Below, one piece after another: positions 13,882 through 19,380 of a stretch of 19,380 nt of DNA. The stretch is from DAOPYE01 sp035352715 (GTDB lineage: Bacteria; Acidobacteriota; Holophagae; Holophagales; Holophagaceae): positions 1 to 19,380 of the forward strand of contig DAOPYE010000048.1 in NCBI GenBank assembly GCA_035352715.1, given 5' to 3'. The notes beneath the pieces are model-generated. The model was not told where the DNA came from, made no database searches, and saw only the letters and a list, made by a program, of their open reading frames with translations. How positions within the stretch are numbered: the stretch's first letter is position 1; the number at the start of each line of letters is the position of its first letter. A program made the translations under genes and the position numbers.

Positions 13882-13978
13882 CGACGGCGGGACCCAGGCA
13901 GTGAAGCGATGGCATCGAAGCGGTTGAGCCGAGCCGCTCCGGCCTGTCATGCTGGGACCGCATCATCACGGGGTTCCG

Positions 13979-14896
13979 ATGGCCAAAGACGCGAAAGAAG
14001 AAGTGGCACTGCCGCCGGGCGCAGCCAAGGGTGCGTTTCGCGACAACGCGGAAGTGATCTGCTTCGCGGTGATCCTGATCCTGTTCTTCAAGACCTTCGT
14101 GGGACAGCAGTTCACAATTCCCTCGGCGTCCATGCGGAACACGCTGATGATCGGCGACCACCTGCTGGCCAACAAGTTCCTCTTCGCCCAGCCCCAGTGG
14201 GACTGGGAAACCAAGCTCTTCCCCATGCGCAAGGTCGAGCGCGGCGACATCATCGTCTTCCGCTATCCCATGAACCGCGATATGGACTACGTGAAGCGCT
14301 GCGTTGCGGTTCCCGGCGACCAGGTGGAGGTCCGCAACAAGCGGCTTTATGTGAACGGAAAGCTGATCACCGGCCCCTTCGAGCATCACCACATCAAGGA
14401 CACCGATCAGCCCGAGCCCGGTCCGTGGCCCCTGGATCGCAACGCCGGCGATACGCTGTACCAGCGCGTCATGGAAGGCGCCAAGGCCAGCGGCGCCCTG
14501 CCTCCCCCCGCCCGCCCCTGGGCCTTCAACTCCGCCATCTATCCGGATTCCGTGAACGCGGATCGCCAGGGCATGACGCCCCTGGGACGCGATCCGATGG
14601 AACCCTTCTACTTCCGAGATGATCTGGCGCCATTCACCGTGCCCGCGGGCCAGGTCATGGCCATGGGCGATAACCGGGACAACAGCGAAGACAGCCGCTA
14701 CTGGGGCTTCGTGCCCATCGACCATCTGCGCGGGCGGCCCTTCCTCGTGTGGTGGAGCTACCGCGAAGGCGGCAATGACGACACCAACGCCAAGGTGGCC
14801 GAAAACCCCGGCGATGTGCTGAGCAACTTCGCGGATGGATTCCGCTACTTCTTCGTGCGGACCCGCTGGGAACGAACCGGCACCATTCCCCGATAG
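13979..14896 (+). CDS. lepB: Signal peptidase I
   Basis: Removes Sec/Tat signal peptides from exported proteins at the inner membrane. The 305-residue product from ATG 13979 (MAKDAKEE) has one clear membrane anchor at about 25-40. It then shows the catalytic Ser motif PSASM (S51), box C/D RGDIIVFRYP (88-97), the catalytic Lys in DYVKRCVAVPGD (K106), and box E MGDNRDNSEDSRYWG. Between K106 and box E is an unusually long Pro-rich insertion of about 100 residues (around PEPGPWPLDR and PPPARPWAF). An in-frame ATG at 13949 would add ten residues; neither start has a strong ribosome site. A secreted nuclease gene follows after four bases. Confidence 0.94.
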   Translation: MAKDAKEEVALPPGAAKGAFRDNAEVICFAVILILFFKTFVGQQFTIPSASMRNTLMIGDHLLANKFLFAQPQWDWETKLFPMRKVERGDIIVFRYPMNRDMDYVKRCVAVPGDQVEVRNKRLYVNGKLITGPFEHHHIKDTDQPEPGPWPLDRNAGDTLYQRVMEGAKASGALPPPARPWAFNSAIYPDSVNADRQGMTPLGRDPMEPFYFRDDLAPFTVPAGQVMAMGDNRDNSEDSRYWGFVPIDHLRGRPFLVWWSYREGGNDDTNAKVAENPGDVLSNFADGFRYFFVRTRWERTGTIPR

Positions 14897-14900
14897 CCCT

Positions 14901-15737
14901 GTGATCCAGAAACCCCTGGCGGTCTGGCTTCTCGGTGCTTGCCTCTGCGCGCCCCTGGCGGCGTGGGGGGATGTGGGCCATCGCCTGGTCGTGGCCCAGG
15001 CGGTGAAACGCCTGCCGACCGGCCCCGCCGCCTGGCTCCGCACCCAAGCGGCCCTCATGGCCGAGCACGCCTCGGACCCCGATGCCTGGAAGCGCCATGA
15101 CCGCAAGGAAGGGGCGCGGCATTTCCTGAACGCGGATCGCTACGGAGGCCCCAAGGCCGTTCCCCGCGATATCGAACAGGCCATGCGGCAGCTCGGCGAC
15201 CGGGCGTTTGCCCGGGCCGGACAGGCGCCCTGGGTGGTCCAGGACTGCTTCCGCGAACTGGTCCGGGCCTTCGAATCTGGCGATCCGCAGGAGATCGCGC
15301 TTCGTTCGGCCTTCCTCAGCCACTACATCGCCGATCTCCAGGTTCCCCTGCACACGACGTCGGCGTTTGACGGCGAAGACCCCAGCCAGCGCGGTATTCA
15401 TCACCGCTGGGAGACGGGCCTGATGGAACGGTACCTGGATCCATCCAGCCTTTCGGCGGAGCCGATCCGCATGGAGCCGGATCCCCTGGGGGCTCCCTGG
15501 CGCTGGATGCAGGAATCCCATGGCCTGGTAACGGGGTTGCTGGCTGACGATCGGGAGGCCAGCGCTTTCAACCAGAAGGGCACCCGCGGCAGGCGCCGGT
15601 CCGGCGCGTACTGGCCGATCTTCCGAGAGCGCCAGAGCAAGCTCGTGAAGCGCCAACTGGATCTCGCCGCCGAACGAACGGCCCAGATGATCACCGCCGC
15701 GTGGAAGGCCGCCCGGTCCCCCAAGCCGAACCCCTGA
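14901..15737 (+). CDS. Secreted S1/P1-type nuclease (zinc-dependent)
   Basis: A 278-residue protein of the S1/P1 nuclease and zinc phospholipase C superfamily. These enzymes cut single-stranded nucleic acid or phosphodiesters with three zinc ions. Translation from GTG 14901 gives a signal peptide (VIQKPLAVWLLGACLCAPLAA). Cleavage before W22 would leave an N-terminal Trp, the known zinc ligand, followed by GDVGH with the His ligand. Further ligand candidates are D in SDPDAW, H in ARHFLNAD, the H-x3-D...H cluster of SHYIADLQVPLH, and H-x3-E in HHRWETG. The final Glu replaces the Asp usual in S1/P1, as in phospholipase C. LGAC also resembles a lipobox, but lipidation would block the Trp ligand. 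It starts four bases after lepB with a weak ribosome site and is probably coupled. Confidence 0.85.
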   Translation: MIQKPLAVWLLGACLCAPLAAWGDVGHRLVVAQAVKRLPTGPAAWLRTQAALMAEHASDPDAWKRHDRKEGARHFLNADRYGGPKAVPRDIEQAMRQLGDRAFARAGQAPWVVQDCFRELVRAFESGDPQEIALRSAFLSHYIADLQVPLHTTSAFDGEDPSQRGIHHRWETGLMERYLDPSSLSAEPIRMEPDPLGAPWRWMQESHGLVTGLLADDREASAFNQKGTRGRRRSGAYWPIFRERQSKLVKRQLDLAAERTAQMITAAWKAARSPKPNP

Positions 15738-15782
15738 ACCATTGAGCCCCTGACCCCAAACAAAACGACGCGATCCCAAGGC

Positions 15783-15802
15783 TTCTTCAGCGATTTCTTC
15801 AG
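15783..15802. repeat. Two direct TTCTTCAG repeats, 12-bp period, upstream of the ErcA-like gene
   Basis: TTCTTCAG lies at 15783-15790 and 15795-15802, about 70-85 bp before the dehydrogenase start. Spacing of about one helical turn suits a dimeric activator. In the 131-bp gap this is the only ordered element I see. Chance occurrence is possible. Confidence 0.2.
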
Positions 15803-15868
15803 AAGGCATCCCCCGCGGCCGATAGCAGGGAAACCACACCTGGAAGATCACGAGGTAAGCGAGGGATC

Positions 15869-17035
15869 ATGCCCGAACCGGTTCTCACGGAATTGCGAAA
15901 GTTCGTGGCGCCTGAATTCATCTTCGGGCTGGAGGCCCGACACCTCGTGGGGCGCTATGCCCGCAAGCTGGGAGCCAAGAAGGTGCTGCTGGTCTCAGAT
16001 CCAGGCGTGGCCGCGGCAGGCTGGCTGGACGAGGCCCAGGAGCTGCTGGAATCCGAGGGCCTAGCCGTCACCCGCTTCCTGGATATATCGCCCAACCCCA
16101 GGGACTACGAGGTCTCCGCCGGGGTGGAGCGCTATCGGGAAAGCGGCAGCGATCTCATCGTGGCCGTGGGCGGCGGCAGCCCGATGGATTGTGCCAAGGG
16201 CATCGGCATTGTCGCGAGCAATGGCGGCTCGATCCTGGACTACGAGGGCGTCGATCAGGTGCCGGTGCCCATGCCGCCCCTGATCTGCATCCCCACCACG
16301 GCGGGCACCTCCGCGGATGTATCGCAATTCGCGATCATCACGAATTCGAAGGAGCGGGTGAAGCTGGCGATCATCAGCAAGACCGTGGTGCCCGACGTGG
16401 CGCTCATCGATCCCCGCACCCTGCTCACCATGGATCCCTACCTGACTGCCTGCACCGGCATGGACGCCCTGGTGCACGCCATCGAGGCCTTCGTCTCCAA
16501 CGCCCATTCACCCATCACGGATCTGCACGCGCTGGAAGCCATCCGGCTGATCGCCGCGCATCTGCGCGAATCCGTGTCGCACCCGGCGGATCTGGATCAG
16601 CGCGTCCAGGTCATGCAGGCCAGCCTCCAGGCGGGCCTGGCCTTTTCCAACGCAAGCCTGGGCTGCGTCCACGCCATGGCGCACAGCCTTGGCGGATACA
16701 AGGATCTGCCCCACGGCGAATGCAACGCCCTGCTGCTCTCCCACGTCATGGACTTCAACTACCCCGCCGCCCCTGAGCGATACCGGCGCATCGGTGAGGC
16801 CATGGGCTGCGATTTCCGCGGCTTGGCCGATGCCGCTCTGCGCAAGCATCTGGTGGCCTTCATCACCGAACTGCGCGAAGCCTGCGGCATCACAGGTGGA
16901 CTGGCCCAGCGCCAGGTCCGCAGCGACGATCTGGCGCGCTTGTCCGAAAAGGCCATCGAGGATCCCTGCAACGCCACGAATCCGCGCCCCCCGACCCAGG
17001 GCGACCTCAAGGCGATCTACGCGGAGGCGCTCTAG
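15869..17035 (+). CDS. ercA: ErcA-like iron-containing alcohol dehydrogenase homologue
   Basis: A 388-residue group III (Fe-dependent) alcohol dehydrogenase family protein. The nucleotide-binding motif GGGSPMDCAK lies at 101-110. Metal ligands fit the FucO spacing: D199, H203, H268, H282. The segment TTAGTSADVSQFAIIT (143-158) departs from the usual GTGSEVT-type signature and is what I associate with ErcA proteins. In Pseudomonas aeruginosa ErcA is encoded beside the soluble sensor kinase ErcS in the ethanol-oxidation regulatory network and acts in signalling. Here the TAG stop shares one base with the GTG start of a PAS hybrid kinase, the same partnership. The start at ATG 15869 follows GAGGGA. 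Metal ligands are intact, so enzymatic activity is possible. Substrate and signal are inferred only by analogy. Confidence 0.83.
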   Translation: MPEPVLTELRKFVAPEFIFGLEARHLVGRYARKLGAKKVLLVSDPGVAAAGWLDEAQELLESEGLAVTRFLDISPNPRDYEVSAGVERYRESGSDLIVAVGGGSPMDCAKGIGIVASNGGSILDYEGVDQVPVPMPPLICIPTTAGTSADVSQFAIITNSKERVKLAIISKTVVPDVALIDPRTLLTMDPYLTACTGMDALVHAIEAFVSNAHSPITDLHALEAIRLIAAHLRESVSHPADLDQRVQVMQASLQAGLAFSNASLGCVHAMAHSLGGYKDLPHGECNALLLSHVMDFNYPAAPERYRRIGEAMGCDFRGLADAALRKHLVAFITELREACGITGGLAQRQVRSDDLARLSEKAIEDPCNATNPRPPTQGDLKAIYAEAL

Positions 17036-18684
17036 TGGTCCGTGATTGGAACCAGATGCGGGAACACATCATCGGCCTGGGCGAGGAGTCCTCCCGCAAG
17101 AGCTTCTATCCCGAGCTGCAGCAGCGCCTCGAGCAGTTGGAGGAGACACGGGAAGCCCTCAAGCGATCGCAGGAGAACCTGCTCACGCTCTTCAATAGCC
17201 TTCACGACGCCATCATCATCATCAGCAACCTGGACGGCCGGGTGCTGGAAGTCAACGACGCCATGCTGAAGATGTACCGCGTATCCCGCGCGGAGTTCGC
17301 CGACTTCGGCCTTGCTGACTATTCCACCACTCGGGGCAATGATATCTCGGTCCCCGACGCCATCCGTCGCGATTGGCCGCGGCTGTGCGCGGGCGACCAT
17401 CTGCTCTTCGACTGGCGCGCGCACCGCCCCAAGGATGGAAGCACCTTCGACGTCGAAGTGTCGCTCCGCAAGGCCGAGTGGTATGGCCAGGATGTCATGG
17501 TCGGCGTGCTGCGCGATATCACCGAGCGCAAGCGCCTGGAGGCCATGCTGCTGCAATCCCAGCGCCTGGACGCCATCGGCCAGCTGGCGGGCGGCGTCGC
17601 CCACGACACCAACAACATGCTGGGGGTGATCCTGGGCTACGTGGACCTGATCGCCGAGGAAGCCGAGCTGTCGCCCTCCACCCGGGAGGGGCTTGGAGAG
17701 ATCAAGAAGGCCGCGCAGCATTCCAGCCAATTGATCCGCCAGTTGCTCGCCTTCGCCCGGCAGCAGAGCATCCAGCCCCAATCGGTCGATCTGAACGCCC
17801 TGATCGAAAGCACCCAGAAGATGCTGCGGCGCCTGCTCGGAGAAAACATCTCCCTGGTCTGGAAGCCCGCCAATCAGTTGTGGCCGGTCTGGGTGGATCC
17901 GACCCAGATCGATCAGATCCTGGCCAACCTCGCCGTGAACGCCCGGGACGCCATCCGTGAACACGGCACCATCACGTTGACCACGGCCAACGAAACCATC
18001 ACGCCTGCCTTCTGCCAGGACCACCTGGATGCCGCGCCCGGGGACTACGTCCATGTCTCCATCGCGGATACCGGACAGGGCATGAGTCCAGAAATACAGT
18101 CCCGCATCTTCGAGCCATTTTTCACCACCAAGGCTCCGGGCCAGGGCACGGGGCTTGGGCTGGCGATGGTCTACGGCATCCTGCGCCAGAACAAGGGCTT
18201 CGTCATCCTGGACAGCGCGCCGGGCGAGGGCACCACCTTCCATCTCTACCTCCCGCGCCTCGAAAGCGCAACCTCCATGGAACAAAACACCGCGAGCGAG
18301 GCCCCGGCCCCCGAAGGCACCGAAACGATCCTGCTCGTGGAGGACGAAGAGGCGCTGCTGGAACTGGAGAGCCGCCTGCTGCGAAAGGCCGGGTACCGGG
18401 TCATCCCCTGTTCGAGCCCCGGGATGGCGATTTCGCTCGTGCAGCAGGGCACGGAATCCATTCCGCTGCTGGTCAGCGATATCGTGATGCCGGACATGAA
18501 CGGGCGCGAACTCTACGAGCGGCTCCAGCCTCTGCTGCCCAATCTCAAGGTGCTGTTCATGTCCGGCTATTCCGGCGACGCCATCGGAGCTTCCGAACCC
18601 GTGGGGCCCGGCGCAGACTTCCTGCCCAAGCCGTTCAAACGCACGGAACTGCTCTGCAAGGTGCGCAGCCTGTTGAATGCGTAG
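17035..18684 (+). CDS. Soluble PAS-domain hybrid histidine kinase (ErcS-like, with C-terminal receiver)
   Basis: A 549-residue cytoplasmic protein without membrane segments. The N-terminus (HIIGLGEESSRKSFYPELQQ, about 11-30) and a short coiled coil (about 27-47) lead into a PAS domain (about 45-170). HisKA has H190 in GGVAHDTNNMLG, with Thr where HDFNN or HDINN is usual. The ATPase domain has NLAVNARDAI, DTGQGMSPEI and GTGLGLAMVYGI. A receiver closes the protein: VEDEEALLELE, D482 in LLVSDIVMPDMNG, MSGYS and LPKPF. There is no output domain, so phosphate presumably passes to a regulator encoded elsewhere. GTG 17035 overlaps the dehydrogenase stop by one base, and GGAGG (17023-17027) gives good spacing. 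Sensing probably depends on the ErcA-like partner, or on a PAS ligand such as a redox cofactor. Confidence 0.92.
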   Translation: MVRDWNQMREHIIGLGEESSRKSFYPELQQRLEQLEETREALKRSQENLLTLFNSLHDAIIIISNLDGRVLEVNDAMLKMYRVSRAEFADFGLADYSTTRGNDISVPDAIRRDWPRLCAGDHLLFDWRAHRPKDGSTFDVEVSLRKAEWYGQDVMVGVLRDITERKRLEAMLLQSQRLDAIGQLAGGVAHDTNNMLGVILGYVDLIAEEAELSPSTREGLGEIKKAAQHSSQLIRQLLAFARQQSIQPQSVDLNALIESTQKMLRRLLGENISLVWKPANQLWPVWVDPTQIDQILANLAVNARDAIREHGTITLTTANETITPAFCQDHLDAAPGDYVHVSIADTGQGMSPEIQSRIFEPFFTTKAPGQGTGLGLAMVYGILRQNKGFVILDSAPGEGTTFHLYLPRLESATSMEQNTASEAPAPEGTETILLVEDEEALLELESRLLRKAGYRVIPCSSPGMAISLVQQGTESIPLLVSDIVMPDMNGRELYERLQPLLPNLKVLFMSGYSGDAIGASEPVGPGADFLPKPFKRTELLCKVRSLLNA

Positions 18685-18859
18685 CGCGCACCCAGGTGGA
18701 CGCCCGCATCGGTCCGCACGGGCCACATTCGGTTCCGGGGAAAATGACGGCCAGGACCGGAAGATGACTGAATGCCGACTTTTCTGATTCGCGAGGAGCG
18801 ATCATGGTTGACAACCGCGATCTGTCTAGTCGATGCATGGCGAGGGTGGGGCGGATGCA

Positions 18860-18937
18860 GACCCTGGAGGCAACGAGACGAGTCCCCGCGAGAGACCAGT
18901 TGTCGTTGTTCTTATCCGTCAGCAGCTTCTGGACCAT
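18860..18937 (-). pseudogene. Possible truncated gene start (DoxX-like N-terminus?)
   Basis: ATG 18937 on the - strand is preceded by GAGAGG at good spacing. It encodes MVQKLLTDKNNDNWSLAGTR with codons mostly ending in C or G. The pattern (M-x-x-K-L-L-x-x-x-N-D...L-x-x-x-R-L-V) is reminiscent of the start of DoxX-family membrane proteins, but no hydrophobic helix follows and the frame soon looks random before overlapping the hybrid kinase's end. This may be a remnant of a deleted gene, or chance. The family suggestion is weak. Confidence 0.22.
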
Positions 18938-19112
18938 AACGCCTCTCGACTCGAAATGTAAAAGCCCTCTCTAGAGGGAGGACGTCATCATCTCATTCGT
19001 CTCGTCTGGACGCATCTTCATCTGGGCCACCCATCGTGATCCTCGTCGCAGACATGCAGCACTTAACACTTGGTAGCCCACGCCATGGTTCCCGCCATGG
19101 ATAATTCCGTAG

Positions 19113-19142
19113 CAAGATGACTAGCCTCCAAAAAGCATCTTG
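19113..19142. promoter_or_regulatory. Inverted repeat CAAGATG/CATCTTG (candidate operator)
   Basis: Arms at 19113-19119 and 19136-19142 are perfect 7-bp reverse complements separated by 16 bases. The right arm overlaps the -35-like TTGACG at 19140-19145, where a repressor could act. Statistical support is modest. Confidence 0.28.
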
Positions 19143-19168
19143 ACGTAATTATAAAATCGTGATCGAAT
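19140..19168 (+). promoter_or_regulatory. Candidate sigma-70 promoter for the last gene
   Basis: TTGACG (19140-19145), a 17-base spacer and TCGAAT (19163-19168) approximate a -35/-10 pair. They lie in the AT-rich stretch about 155 bp before the final start codon. AT-rich DNA often yields such matches. Confidence 0.3.
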
Positions 19169-19323
19169 TACTTTAAATAACTTAACCCGTATCCGCATTT
19201 GGACTATATTCAAGTTTAAACACCGCATGGATTGATAAGGCATTCCCCCCAGCAAATAAGGTTCATACATCATAAATCACAACAACAATAACCAAAACCT
19301 AAAATACAACAGGGAGTGATGTC

Positions 19324-19380
19324 ATGTCTTTCCGAGCAATAGAGCTTCTCATTCTCTTACTGATGCCCAGCATCACTCTT
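19324..19380 (+). CDS. N-terminus of a probable exported or membrane protein (partial)
   Basis: ATG 19324 is preceded by AGGGAG (19311-19316) with seven bases between. The frame is open to the window end: 19 residues beginning MSFRAIELLILLLMPSIT. One Arg followed by a long Leu/Ile run looks like a signal peptide or first membrane helix. Codons use A and T at the third position far more than the genes to the left, consistent with the AT-rich leader. That may mean a gene of foreign origin. The product cannot be identified. Confidence 0.55.
   Translation, partial: MSFRAIELLILLLMPSITL

Larger units (their letters stand above)
18685..19323. other. Gene-poor stretch, becoming AT-rich to the right
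   Basis: About 640 bp with no convincing complete gene. The first third keeps the local GC-rich composition. From about 19100 the sequence turns strongly A/T-rich, unlike the rest of the window. Items inside: a small hairpin CCCTC-TCTA-GAGGG (18965-18978), which on the - strand is followed by CTTTTA and could be a weak terminator; two CGCCATGG copies (19081-19088, 19093-19100); an inverted repeat and a promoter candidate listed separately. A - strand frame of 100 codons (18635-18937) looks gene-like only in its first part. Confidence 0.6.

Noticed and set aside
13874..15851. Two long - strand frames opposite lepB and the S1/P1-type nuclease
   Set aside because: Overlapping shadows in the same region; the + strand proteins have catalytic and zinc-binding motifs.
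17032..18726. 564-codon - strand frame opposite the hybrid kinase
   Set aside because: It is longer than the kinase but is its mirror. The kinase has all H, N, G and D boxes; the mirror frame has none of any family.
18808..18836. TTGACA at 18808-18813 as a -35 box
   Set aside because: No acceptable -10 box lies 16-18 bases downstream (CGATGC), and no gene follows at a sensible distance.
1..19380. CRISPR arrays, insertion sequences, toxin-antitoxin or phage defence genes
   Set aside because: No spaced repeat arrays, transposase motifs or nuclease/toxin-like small gene pairs were seen on either strand.

Overview
The window is GC-rich and densely packed with genes on both strands. Strong third-position G/C produces many long antisense shadow reading frames. 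The gene set is Gram-negative and chromosomal: GluQRS, PurD, signal peptidase I, a type IV pilin-like protein, a LytS/LytR-type pair and an ErcA-like dehydrogenase with a hybrid kinase. This would fit an Acidobacteriota (Holophagae/Geothrix-like) or deltaproteobacterial-type genome. That placement is inferred from protein style and composition only; no rRNA marker is present.

Left edge (1-1380): the tail of an unidentified + strand gene overlaps, by ATGA, the first ~17 codons of a uroporphyrinogen-decarboxylase/MtaA-type methyltransferase. That second gene then breaks off and runs straight into the 3' end of a convergent 6-phosphofructokinase, whose last ~22 residues are antisense to it. This looks like a rearrangement breakpoint or an assembly join. 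1467-4198: gluQRS and a secreted PAP2 phosphatase (+) converge, with a 22-bp overlap, on a DUF4149-like membrane protein and a type IV pilin-like protein (-).

4413-8167 (-): a two-gene translationally coupled operon. A 760-residue GT4 glycosyltransferase with a C-terminal helical glycosidase-like domain precedes a GH130 mannoside phosphorylase/mannosidase-family protein. Its regulatory region separates it from chrA (+), a full two-repeat chromate transporter. purD (-) follows, then a small exported protein (+) ending in a textbook UUCG-loop terminator.

11955-15737: a LytTR response regulator and its LytS-like kinase (-) diverge from lepB and a secreted S1/P1-type nuclease (+). The ~190-bp divergent region holds three consecutive hairpin-forming inverted repeats. 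15869-18684 (+): an ErcA-like iron-containing alcohol dehydrogenase homologue overlaps a soluble PAS hybrid histidine kinase. The pairing resembles the ErcA/ErcS regulatory pair of Pseudomonas ethanol oxidation.

Right edge (18685-19380): about 640 bp without a convincing complete gene. It becomes markedly AT-rich and has a possible truncated gene start on the - strand, an inverted repeat, and a promoter candidate. It leads to a protein with a signal-peptide-like N-terminus that is cut by the window end. The composition change suggests the edge of an accessory or transferred segment. No CRISPR, tRNA, rRNA or insertion sequence was found. The least standard systems here are the GT4-GH130 operon, the ErcA-like/hybrid kinase pair and the broken methyltransferase junction.
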